Source of the DNA: Panonychus citri
Lineage: Eukaryota > Arthropoda > Arachnida > Trombidiformes > Tetranychidae
Assembly (NCBI RefSeq): GCF_014898815.1
Contig: NW_026515545.1
Location: forward strand, 992,001-1,056,000
DNA length: 64,000 bases
Reading direction: 5' to 3'
Each line of letters starts with the position of its first letter. The stretch's first letter is position 1. Of this stretch, positions 9,274-19,300 are shown in pieces. The notes beneath the pieces are model-generated. The model searched no databases and was not told the origin of the DNA. It was given only the letters and a program-made list of their open reading frames with translations. A program made the translations under genes and the position numbers.

Positions 9274-9602
9274 AGAGAGATTAAGTTAATAACTTAATTA
9301 CCTTGTTTTTCTCTTCTCTCTATCTCTCACCTAAAAGTCACCTTGGAATTGTTATTGTAAAGGAAAATAAATGATTGTAATTTTAATCAGAGACTAACTC
9401 TCGATCAGTGAAGATCGAAAGGTCGAATTGGAAAATTAAATAAAGTGATTAAACGTCCAACCAAATAAGAATCAATAAGTTTCCTTTTGTTAAAATTGAA
9501 AATTGGTAATTGTGCTTTTCTGAATAAATAAAATCAGTTATTTAAGTTCCAGTGAAAAGTGAATGTTAATACTAATTAGTTAAATCAACTATTTAACCAA
9601 CA
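9274..9602 (+). repeat. 3' LTR of element A
   Basis: By eye it is identical to the 5' LTR over all 329 bp. The sequence changes at 9603 to CAGCCTAATC, the resumed gag of element B. It includes the AGTGAA hairpin at 9401-9418. Confidence 0.92.
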
Positions 9603-12600
9603 CAGCCTAATCAACCACAAGTCAATCAACAAGCCCCATCAGCTCAGATCAATCAACAACCGTTCTACAATCGTAGTAAACGGAGAGATAATAGAAATTA
9701 TCAAAATCGTTCTAATAATGATCGAAACTGGAGAGAGAGAAATGAGAACAGGCAAAGAGAGAATCCCTCTAACCAGCAAGAGCAAACAAATCAAGGTCCT
9801 CAAATTAGAACTATCACTAAAGTTGATTATGATGCAGAAGATGATGATTACACTAGTGAAGAGGAAGAGCCTCAGGTCTCAGCCATTTGCTCGATATTCA
9901 AGAAAAAGCTGATCCATCAGCAGATTAAAGTTGATAACCATAGAGTTGAAGCCATGTTCGACACCGGCTCTGACATGACCCTGATTACAAGAGAATTAGT
10001 TGAGCAATTGAAACTAAATTTAGAACCATATAAAGGTCCAACTCCCCTAGCGGCCAATGATAAGCCAATTCAAATCTTAGGTCAAGTCGATATTACAATC
10101 AAGATCAGTGACAATAATTCAGCCCTATTGATAGTAACTACAGTCCAAGTAATCGATCGATTACCCAAACAATTTAGTGTCTTAATCGGTCAAGATGTTA
10201 TGTCAAAGGCTAATATAGTGATTGATTGTTCAGCCGGTAGGGTACACATTAACAGTCAACCAATCAAACAAATTGATACTGAAGTAACTAATCAAAGTGA
10301 ATCAACTGAATCAATTGAAACAACTGAAGCAAGTGAAAGTGAATCATCTACTATCGATATCGACAACATCGACCGTTCCATCACCATCGATATTGACAGT
10401 GAAGTCAGTGATAGTGATAAAGATAAATTGTACGACCTTTGCAACGAATTTCGGGACGTCTTCGCTACGAACCAACGTGAGATTGGCCGTTCAAGTCTGT
10501 TCACCCACTCCATCGATACCGATAATCATCCTCCAATTGCTTGTGCTCCTTACACCCAAGGTGCTTCAAAAAGGGAAATAACGAAGGCTCTAATAGATGA
10601 GATGCTCCTGGACGATATTATCGTTGAGTCCTCCTCTCCATGGTCATCCCCTGTTGTCCTAGTTAGCAAGAAAACCAAAGATTGGAGACTTTGTGTTGAT
10701 TATCGTAAATTGAATGCGATCACCAAGAAAGATCGATATCCGATTCCCGATATTAACACCTCACTCGATTGCCTCCAAGGTGCAAAGTATTTCAGCTTAC
10801 TTGACCTTCGAAGTGGCTACCATCAAGTCGAATTAAACCCAGTCGATCGAATTAAAAGTGCCTTTGTAACAACATTTGGAATGTACGAGTATAAAGTGAT
10901 GCCCTTTGGCCTCTGCAACGCCCCCGCCACATTCCAGCGATTAATGGACGTTTGCCTGGCTGGCCTCAAATACAATTCTTGTCTCGTTTACATCGACGAT
11001 ATTATCATATTCAGTCGAACCATGAATGAGCATTTTAATCGATTACGATCAGTCTTCAACAGATTGAGAACCGCCGGACTGACCCTCAAGCCCGAGAAGT
11101 GTACCTTCTTCAAAAAGAAAATTCTTTATCTTGGCTATGTCATCAGTGAAGATGGACAAGAACCAGATCCTGAGAAGATAAGGACAATCCGTGATTACCC
11201 GATTCCGTTAACACTTCGAGATGTCCGAGCTTTTGTTGCACTTTGCTCATATTATCGAAAATTCATTCGCGATTTCGCTAAGATCGCTCGCCCTCTCACT
11301 CAACTGACACGAAAAGAAGCACCTTTCATTTGGGGCTCCGATGAACATGAGTCCTTTGAACAACTAAAAAAGTTGCTCTGCTCCACTCATGTCCTCGAAC
11401 ACTTCGATCCAAATCGACCAATTCAATTAAGAACCGATGCTTCTGATTTTGGATTAGGTGCGATTCTCCTCCAGCGTCACGATAATAAATGGAAGCCGAT
11501 CGCCTACGCCAGCCGACAATTACAAGGAGCCGAAGTCAATTACCCGATCTCCGATAAAGAATGTCTCGCCATTATTTACGCCGTAGAAAAATTCCGCCCC
11601 TACCTCGAAGGATCCAAATTCGAGATCATTACTGACCATTGTGCCTTGTGCTTTTTAAGGTCAAAGGCTAAACTTCCTCCTCGCCTTATGCGTTACTCCA
11701 TAACCTTACAATCGTTTGATTTCACTATCATCTACAAGTCTGGAAAAACTCACGCTGATGCTGATTGTCTGAGCCGTTACCCGACTCATGATCCTGAATT
11801 TAACGATAAAGATGAACAATTTGAACAAGGTGATGAGATCTTCACCTTACTAATTCAAGAGGACTCCAAAGAAACGAGTAAACTACTTGCTGAACAACAT
11901 AGTGATCCTTTCATTCAATTAAAGATGAATCAATTATCAAATTTGGACTCTCTGGATAAATTAACAAAAACTAAACTTGTTAATAATCATCGTATCAGAA
12001 ACGGATTACTAGAGAGAAAAATTATAACCGAATATGGTAGCCGATGGGTCCAAGTGGTTCCTGAAACTTTAATTGATGAACTTTTGAAATCTTATCATGA
12101 TGATCCAATCGGAGGTCATTGTGGAGTCTATCAGACTTACAATCGTGTTCGTCAACGATATTATTGGCCAAAGATGCACCAGGTGATAACAAATTACATC
12201 AAAAATTGTCGCGATTGTCAATTTAATAAACAAACAAAAGTCGATGCACCAATGAAATCAATTCATGTTGGTAAACCTTTCGAGAAACTGGGAATCGATA
12301 TAGTTGGTCCATTACCATTTTCATCAGGAAAGAAATACATCATTGTGGCCACTGATTACTTTACTCGGTGGGTGGAGACCAAGGCGCTCACTCATAAAAC
12401 CGCCTCGGTAACGGCAAAATTCCTGATCGAAAACATCGTTGCTCGCCACGGTTGCCCCGCCTCTATCCTTTCTGATCAAGGTACCAATTTCACTTCATCA
12501 ATAATTCAGAAACTCAGTGAATTTATGACTTCTCGTTGGCAATTTTCAACCGCCTATCACCCGCAAACAAATGGATTAACTGAGCGTGTCAACCGAACCC

Positions 12601-12785
12601 TTTGCCAAATGTTAATTCATTATTGTCAAGAAAATAAATCGAAATGGACTCAAATGCTACCCCTAATTACCTTCGCTTACAATACAGCAGCGAACAGCAG
12701 CACAAGAGCTTCCCCATTTTATCTCATATATGGTCGAGAAGCCAATTTCCCCGTCGACATCAACCTCTCACCCACCAGTGACTAA
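9603..12785 (+). CDS. pol: Gag C-terminus, PR, RT, RNase H and IN of element B (open frame)
   Basis: One open frame runs from the junction with element A to 12785. It holds the Gln/Asn/Arg-rich Gag tail, the protease (FDTGSD near 9957), RT (YIDDII near 10990), RNase H (TDASDFGLG near 11440), and integrase with HHCC, the two catalytic Asp boxes and the Glu box (LTERVNR). It shows that Gag and Pol share a frame in this family. It ends at a TAA where element A has CAA, so the GPF module falls in the next segment. Apart from that stop it is the best-preserved pol in the window. Translation would need the gag start outside the window, now separated by 9.3 kb of element A. Confidence 0.88.
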   Translation, partial: QPNQPQVNQQAPSAQINQQPFYNRSKRRDNRNYQNRSNNDRNWRERNENRQRENPSNQQEQTNQGPQIRTITKVDYDAEDDDYTSEEEEPQVSAICSIFKKKLIHQQIKVDNHRVEAMFDTGSDMTLITRELVEQLKLNLEPYKGPTPLAANDKPIQILGQVDITIKISDNNSALLIVTTVQVIDRLPKQFSVLIGQDVMSKANIVIDCSAGRVHINSQPIKQIDTEVTNQSESTESIETTEASESESSTIDIDNIDRSITIDIDSEVSDSDKDKLYDLCNEFRDVFATNQREIGRSSLFTHSIDTDNHPPIACAPYTQGASKREITKALIDEMLLDDIIVESSSPWSSPVVLVSKKTKDWRLCVDYRKLNAITKKDRYPIPDINTSLDCLQGAKYFSLLDLRSGYHQVELNPVDRIKSAFVTTFGMYEYKVMPFGLCNAPATFQRLMDVCLAGLKYNSCLVYIDDIIIFSRTMNEHFNRLRSVFNRLRTAGLTLKPEKCTFFKKKILYLGYVISEDGQEPDPEKIRTIRDYPIPLTLRDVRAFVALCSYYRKFIRDFAKIARPLTQLTRKEAPFIWGSDEHESFEQLKKLLCSTHVLEHFDPNRPIQLRTDASDFGLGAILLQRHDNKWKPIAYASRQLQGAEVNYPISDKECLAIIYAVEKFRPYLEGSKFEIITDHCALCFLRSKAKLPPRLMRYSITLQSFDFTIIYKSGKTHADADCLSRYPTHDPEFNDKDEQFEQGDEIFTLLIQEDSKETSKLLAEQHSDPFIQLKMNQLSNLDSLDKLTKTKLVNNHRIRNGLLERKIITEYGSRWVQVVPETLIDELLKSYHDDPIGGHCGVYQTYNRVRQRYYWPKMHQVITNYIKNCRDCQFNKQTKVDAPMKSIHVGKPFEKLGIDIVGPLPFSSGKKYIIVATDYFTRWVETKALTHKTASVTAKFLIENIVARHGCPASILSDQGTNFTSSIIQKLSEFMTSRWQFSTAYHPQTNGLTERVNRTLCQMLIHYCQENKSKWTQMLPLITFAYNTAANSSTRASPFYLIYGREANFPVDINLSPTSD

Positions 12786-13135
12786 ACCAACATTGATGAT
12801 TACACTAAATTCATCATCAACGAATGGAAAACTATCAGAGATCAATCGAAAATCTTCTCTCGAAGCTAAAGAAAACAAACAGCCTATCATGATTCAAAAT
12901 CCAAGATTGTGAATTTCGAAATCGGTGAAAAGGTCCTCTACAAGAAAACATTCGAACCGACAAATTAGACACCAGAAAAGAGGGACCGTTTACCATCACT
13001 GATAAAATTGGAGAAACAACTTACATCATCAAGAATGATGAGCACGAAATTCGAGCCCATGCCTCTCAATTATCAAAGTTTAATACTAGAGATCGCAGGT
13101 CTCGATCACTATCGCCCTCTCATCTCAACAAACAG
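12786..13135 (+). pseudogene. pol: Integrase C-terminus of element B, decayed
   Basis: This is the counterpart of 5999-6348 in element A. After the TAA at 12782-12784 there are small losses near 12856 (TC), 12872 (A) and 12948 (A). The GPF module can still be recognised. The losses all lie in homopolymers or a TC dinucleotide run. Confidence 0.8.
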
Positions 13136-14829
13136 ATGATGATACTCATCATTTTCTTTCTAATGAGTCTCGTTTCTGGAACTGAGTACGGTGCTGACAT
13201 AGTCTGAGATCAACGAAACATAAAATAATCACTGGACGGAAAAACGTGAACTATACGATCATCATACAAAACCCTTGCTTGCAAATTCAACCACCTGTAC
13301 ATGGGACCATGAGCATCATTCCGCAACGCTGTGATATTCATTCTAAGGGACTGATAAATAAATTCACTTGCACTAGGCTCATAAAGACCGCACCCCACTG
13401 CAAAAAGTATATACAATCCTTTTGTGATCGAGAATCATACAAGCGAGAAGATGTGTTTGAACTAGCACGAGAACATTGTGAATCTTATGTTGAAAATCAA
13501 CTGACCCTCTCCCTCTTTAATACAAATGTTACCGAGTTAAGAAGACGAAAGAAAGAAATCTACTCAACTCTTTTGATTGGATCATTAGCTGTGATTGGGT
13601 TCGGTACAATTAAGAATTGGATTCTCCAATCTCCAAATAATGATTTATTAGCAACAGCCTCAAATCTAACCTACGAAATATTGAATAACCATCAAAATAA
13701 CCTTAAGCACATTGCAGATCAGATCTACTCGATGAACACTCGCCTAGATGAGTTAGAGCGAATGATCCCAATCACCTCGCTCCAATCCGCTACTGTCGTT
13801 TACCAAACACAACGAGTTAACGAAATCATGAGAGAGACCAAAGTCGCGATGGAAAATGGCGAAAAGATACCAGAAAGTTTATTGAACTTCTTCAAGGTAG
13901 AATTACCATGTGGGAAAAGCTGTCCCTTAAGCTCCATGGAAAATTGCAAAGTAACATTCAAATCAATCAACAAAACAATCTTTGTCGAATTATTATTTAG
14001 GGTCGATAATTACGCTGATGATCTCGTCATCCACAAAGTTGATCCATTCACCTTAATTCAAGAAGTGAATAACACTGAAATCTGCATCAAGAAGTATGTT
14101 GGCCCGAAGTTTATCGTGGTAAACACCACCTCGAAGCCGCCTGAAATGTGTGAAGCAACCGAAGATGATTTTGCATCGAAAAAACTAAATTTTGATACGG
14201 GAAAGTTCTGTCAAAAGGTGCCTGAGGCCGGATTATGGACATTATCAGATTGTGTTCAAATTGGCTCTTACGAATTTCAAATTAAAAAACCCCAAACGAA
14301 AATCGTTAACGAAGATTTTTTTGTCTATTGTTATGGCCACAATCTCACCATTTTTAACATCACCCGACCTTGTCCAAACCAAGTACTGAAAATATCCCGC
14401 TCAATGTCATTCCAGATCGGTCAAACCTCGTATACATCTAACGACCTAACATTCACACATGAGAAAGACGTGACTTCCTGGTCAACAACAATCAACTGGC
14501 AATTATCACCCTACGATTATGAGCGAATAAAATTAGAACCAGAAAAGTTAGAATTGCTCAAAAATGTAGTCATCGAAGCTCAACGTCAAACCAATGAAGC
14601 TTGGTTCACGTACTTAAAACGTGACGCTCTTAACCTCTTTCTCGGACTCATTTCCCTGTCTATTCTCATCATGTTGATCCTCAAAATCGTCAAAATAATC
14701 TATCAACCTAGACCAACAGTTTACTCCATGATCACTGAGCCTGTCATCATAAACAAAACTAAGAAAAAGAATAAGGATAAAACCTTCCCAATTAAGCCCG
14801 ATTACATCCCGATTAACCAATTATTCTAA
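13136..14829 (+). pseudogene. env: Envelope gene of element B, frame-broken near its start
   Basis: Same layout as the element A envelope: signal peptide from 13136, RRRKK cleavage site and hydrophobic stretch, Cys-rich regions, a C-terminal membrane segment and a basic tail. A G is missing near 13206 (GTCTGAGATC against GTCTGGAGATC), which separates the signal peptide from the body. The body is open from 13246 to 14829. Substitutions relative to element A become denser toward the 3' end and are mostly silent or conservative, which suggests the protein was under constraint. Confidence 0.85.
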
Positions 14830-14861
14830 CTTTAAGTTTTATTTTATTTCTTCTTTATTAG

Positions 14862-15992
14862 ATGCCCGGTGATAATTCTCCTTTCCTCTTCGTCACCAAT
14901 ATATTAGTCCTGACTCGATATTTAAGAGGAATATTCAACAAGTTTGGTGTTCCCATTTCCACTTCAATTAGGAATAACAAAAATTTCACCGTACAATGTA
15001 CTCAATTAGACAATAGAAAAATGGCCAAGGTAACGATTTCCGCTGGAAATCAAAAAGATTTAGATTACGGCTACCAAGAAACCAAGAAAATCCTGAAATT
15101 TTGCCCCATTGTATCTAAGTTAAGGGAAAAACATTGTGCAATTTGTTTCAGATATGCACACGAAACCCGCGATTGCACCTTCTGCGCTGCCTGTCTTGAG
15201 AATGGTCACCAAATAGCTCATTGTTCCTGGTTGAGAAAAGGTGAAGAGCCTCCACGAGTTAACCTCATCTCTACCGATGATCAACCGTCTTCAAAACGAC
15301 GGAAAGTAAAAGAGAATCCCATCTTTTGGAAGAACGTCGGAAACTTAGACTTCAAGTTACTCGGGAAATTAAAGCCTATTGAAAAGTTGAGAAGAAAAGC
15401 CAACCTCGCTATTGACACCGAAGGCATGGCCACTGACGGGAAAGCACTTTTCGTCACCCTCGCTGGCTGGTTCAGCAGCAATAGTCTTGGTGCTCAGGTT
15501 ATCTATTCCGAGTATCTAAAAACCACGAATGTTACCCACTTGACTACCCCAATATCCAGCGTCCAATTACAACAATTACAAGATGGAAAATCACTAGACG
15601 AGATAAAGGCAAACATTCTACTAGCCTGTGGCGAAAAACGAGTTCTCATATTCGATTCCGACGATAAAGAACTAAAAAAGATAAATATAAGCGATGGTGA
15701 TCTTAAGGAATGGAAAATCGAATTGGTCAATGTCCAGAAACTCTATGGAAAAATTTCATTAGAAAAACTAGTTAACTTCTTCTTTCCTCATTCAAAGGGG
15801 TTAAAAAGAGACTCGTATAATCCTCTCAACGGTCATAATCCAGGACTGGACTCATGTTTCACGATCAAATTGTATCGAAAGTACTTAGAACTAACCAAAG
15901 AAGGAAAACGCATTCCATTAGCCGATGATATAAGATCAATGTTAACGGCTAATCAAAACTACTCAAATTACAATCACCTTTGTTATCTTTGA
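14862..15992 (+). CDS. ORF3 of element B: CCHC knuckles and DEDDh exonuclease-like protein (376 aa)
   Basis: Homologue of the element A ORF3 with the same order: RRM-like N-terminus, two CCHC knuckles, KRRK basic patch, and exonuclease motifs IDTEGM, VLIFDSDDKEL and GHNPGLDSC. The stretch between knuckles and motif I is the most divergent part (for example KLRRKAN in place of KPEDEKPT), whereas every catalytic candidate and zinc ligand is kept. The ORF is intact, although the neighbouring pol and env of this copy are broken. The ATG follows a pyrimidine tract and AG. The function is inferred from the family fold only. Confidence 0.75.
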   Translation: MPGDNSPFLFVTNILVLTRYLRGIFNKFGVPISTSIRNNKNFTVQCTQLDNRKMAKVTISAGNQKDLDYGYQETKKILKFCPIVSKLREKHCAICFRYAHETRDCTFCAACLENGHQIAHCSWLRKGEEPPRVNLISTDDQPSSKRRKVKENPIFWKNVGNLDFKLLGKLKPIEKLRRKANLAIDTEGMATDGKALFVTLAGWFSSNSLGAQVIYSEYLKTTNVTHLTTPISSVQLQQLQDGKSLDEIKANILLACGEKRVLIFDSDDKELKKINISDGDLKEWKIELVNVQKLYGKISLEKLVNFFFPHSKGLKRDSYNPLNGHNPGLDSCFTIKLYRKYLELTKEGKRIPLADDIRSMLTANQNYSNYNHLCYL

Positions 15993-16044
15993 ATGATCGC
16001 AGGTACTGCTCAAAAATGGTCATTCGGAGATGTAATAAAATGTC

Positions 16045-16058
16045 AAAGAGATAGAGAG
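16045..16058 (+). other. Polypurine tract of element B
   Basis: AAAGAGATAGAGAG directly precedes the 3' LTR. It is the same tract as in element A, slightly longer in GA. Confidence 0.7.
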
Positions 16059-16347
16059 AGAGAGATTAAGTTAATCATTTTATAACTTTGTTTTTCTCTT
16101 CTCTCTATCTCCTACCTGTAAGTCACCTTGGATATATTATTGTAAATAGAACAAAAAGAAATGATTTTAAAAGTTAGTTAGAGACTAACTATTTGATCAG
16201 TGAAGATCAAATGCAACGAAGTTAATTAAACCAGAAAATAAAAAGTAATTATTATTTGATTGTGATTCTAACTGAAGTTTAATCCAATAAGTTCCAACAA
16301 AGTTTAACATCACATTGCTAATTAATTACAATTAATTTATATCAACA
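16059..16347 (+). repeat. 3' LTR of element B
   Basis: Starts AGAGAGATTAAG like the LTR of A and ends near ATATCAACA. About 289 bp, with many substitutions and gaps relative to element A. The end is set by similarity to AACCAACA and is uncertain by a few bases, because the left LTR is outside the window. Confidence 0.7.
16191..16212 (+). promoter_or_regulatory. LTR hairpin with AGTGAA loop (element B)
   Basis: An 8-bp stem ATTTGATC/GATCAAAT closes the loop AGTGAA. It sits at the same LTR position as the hairpin in element A. The stem bases have changed on both sides so that pairing is kept, which supports a selected structure. Confidence 0.6.
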
Positions 16348-19300
16348 AACGATCACAATTAAAGTCTAATATGTTGTCTAATCAACTTTCACTTGATCAA
16401 TTAATTGTAATCTTTACCTTTGCATGTTTGATTGGAAAATTATATAATATCAAATGGTAATGATAATAATCAATTCTGTTTTAATTTAATCATGACAATC
16501 AAGGTAAATTGCTGATGAATCAGCAATTAATTATCATGTTATCAGTAATTTTAATTCTGATTAATAAATAACGTTTATCACAGCAAATAAAATATACATA
16601 TTGTTAACTCATGAACAATTAGTTAATTGTTAAGTTTTTAGATCTTGTTATTGTATCTACACAATTAACTATTTAATTTAATTTTTTTCCTCTCTAGTTT
16701 GGGTAAATGATTTGCTTAGATCAACAATTTATTATTCATAACTGAATTAAATATTACAAATACCGAACAGAGAAGCAGCAAATTACGTTAAACAATCAAT
16801 TTTATATGAATGAGAATCGCCTAATTGTAACGATAAAAAGTTAATTGTAAATCTTATCGTTTCAGGGTATTAACAGTGATTAGTTGGTGAACAATTTAAT
16901 TTGAAACAGTTCTAATGGAAATGAAAAAGTTTTTATCTTTTTAAATTTATGGATCTTAATTTTGAACAATTTATCTCCTTCATCCTGCTTATGGTGCTAT
17001 AAACTAACCATGTTATCAAATGATAATGACCATTGGTCAGTTATGTGTAGTGTTATGTGTTAAGTATAATTGATTAGCTGTGATGAAAGTTGATTTAGTT
17101 GAAAGGTTGTAAATGTTACACTGATTACCATTAACATCATTGTTATCATTTGAAACCAGGGTGCAAGTGTGAGTTGGTCAGTATTATAGTTGTTTGGTCA
17201 AGAGACAGAAAGATTAGATTTTGTAATGAAAAAAGAATCAAAAAACCATAAAAAACAAGAGAGAGAGAGAGACATGAAAATGAGAGTGGGTAAGATGGAG
17301 GAGAAGAGTTCAATTCATATTTGAGAAAGAGAGAGTGGGTTTCACAGCCCGGCGGAAAACAGAAACAATCAGGCCAATTACACCATGAAAGTGATTCCAT
17401 CAACTATTTATCGTTCATTATGATGGAGAAAAAAAGAAATGAATATCATCATTTTTCAATCTTTGAATTGAATCTTCCATTTAGATGGATGGAAGAGAGA
17501 AAAGAGGAAGATGATGATGATGGTGATGGTAATGATGATAATGTCAGAGGATTTCTATTTGGATTGTAGTGAGTTTGGTGGAGAGTTAAAAGTGAGATTA
17601 AAAAGAAACCCACTTCCACCTCCACATCCCATGAGTATGTGACCATGGGAATGAACGAAGTGCATATAATGTAACGTGATGAGACGATGATGATGTAAGA
17701 TTGATGATGAAGATGGAGATGAAAAGCTTATCCCAGGGTAAAGTTTGGAAATGGAGATTATCAGTTTTGTTTTCTTTTCCATGAGAAAATTATAATGAAA
17801 TCGAAAATGTAAAATTAACCAAAAAAAGAAAAGAGTTCATCTTGAAATGTTCAATAAATTATTCAATCAAATTGCTAATCGTTTCTTTGAATATCTCATT
17901 TAAATGAATATAAAGTTCATGAGATGACATGGAGATAGATTTATATTCATTTGGAAAATCATTCTAATATATATATTATCATGAACCCGAAAAGTATTGA
18001 AATAAAATGTTACAATTTGGAAAATAAAATTATTCAGTTTAAAACGATAATCAAACGAAATGGTTGATAGTATTTTCTGGATCATGATCATCGTATTCAG
18101 TTGATGATGAAAAATTACATTGATGAACATTTGATTGAGGAAGAAAAAAAAAGAGAAAACTTTTTTCTTCATCACCAAAAAATTCACTGAGAGATATTTA
18201 TAGTTAAACATTTACTCCATCACAACTTATATTCACCTTCCAGAATTTTGAGTGATCAAAGTTAAATTAACTTTAGCTTACAAGTGAATGAAACCTCATG
18301 ATGGCTGCTCATGGATTAGACTCAGGGTGGGTTTTAGAGAGTATATGAAAAAAAAACTATCGGTTAGGGCGGAGAAAAATATTCCCTGAAAGTGACTCAA
18401 CTTTTTGGGTGAATATCACATTTCAATTTCAGGAAGAAAGAAAAAAAAATTCCAATTCCATCAAAACAACATTCCAATATCATGTTTCATGATGGATTGT
18501 GTCACATGATTCTGGGTTCATTGTGTCAACTTTGAACTTTCCTTTTGTTTTTACCTACTCTCTCTCTCTCTTTCTCTTACAATAACAATTACTCCCTGAA
18601 CCTTTTAAGAAACGACATGTATATCCACCTGATCTAACCTCTGATTCTGATCCAATCTCTGAACTGAACTGAGTTTTCGGTGTTTGAGACAGAGAGGTTA
18701 ATCTGTCTGAGAATTGAGGCTTAGAATAATATTCCAAATCTGAGACGATGAAATCAATACAATCGTAACTTTGTTATTCTCTCTTGGATTTTTCTTTTTA
18801 ATACAAGAGAATGCAAAAAAGTAAAGTAAAGAAAAGAAAAACTTTTTTTTCAATGTTGCAATGTTATTTATTCGCGATATTTTATATATTCAGAATCACC
18901 ATGGATGCTGAATTTCCAAGCTGCTCCATTTCAAATAGTAGCAGTTGATTAAACTAATAACATTGAACATCAATCATTTTCTCATTTTCATTTTTCAGGC
19001 AAACATATTCATCCCGCTTACACATAAATTATTCATATTCATGATGATCTTCATCATACTCATAGAAATCTGATCAATCGTTTATCTTACCATGAAAATA
19101 GACTCACCAAACCTTCACCCTTTAAACACAACTTGTGTGAGCCAAATCAAACTTACCCATGATCATCATCATGATAACTGGAAAAGTTAATCAAACGGTT
19201 TATAATTAAAGTCACAATCAATGGACCGAAATGATTAAAATGTCATAATCTTCATGAATATTGAACTTTGAATTCAGAATTTCTCTCAGAACTTCATCAA

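Larger units (their letters stand above)
333..9602 (+). mobile_element. Env-bearing Ty3/gypsy LTR retroelement A, complete insertion
   Basis: Two 329-bp LTRs that read as identical (333-661 and 9274-9602) bound a PBS, a long leader, gag, PR, RT, RNase H, IN, env, a third ORF and a polypurine tract. Order, IN motifs (HHCC, DDE, GPF) and the envelope place it with the errantivirus-like gypsy elements of invertebrates. It is inserted in the gag of element B. The trinucleotide CAG is present on both sides (330-332 and 9603-9605), a short target duplication. Identical LTRs argue for a recent insertion. Four reading-frame breaks lie in pol (near 3675, 4250, 4410 and 5632), so as written it could not make a full polyprotein. 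Most of these are in homopolymers and may be assembly errors. Confidence 0.92.
9603..16347 (+). mobile_element. Env-bearing Ty3/gypsy element B, right-hand part
   Basis: This is the remainder of the element whose left gag piece is at 1-332. It contains the gag C-terminus, PR, RT, RNase H, IN, env, ORF3, a polypurine tract and a 3' LTR. Its 5' LTR is outside the window. Pol is nearly identical to element A, while ORF3 and especially the LTR are clearly diverged, so A and B are relatives rather than copies of one event. A stop and several small deletions break the region between integrase and env. Confidence 0.9.

Noticed and set aside
17146..17782. Several short ORFs on both strands
   Set aside because: Overlapping, simple in composition, no motif, no splice context.
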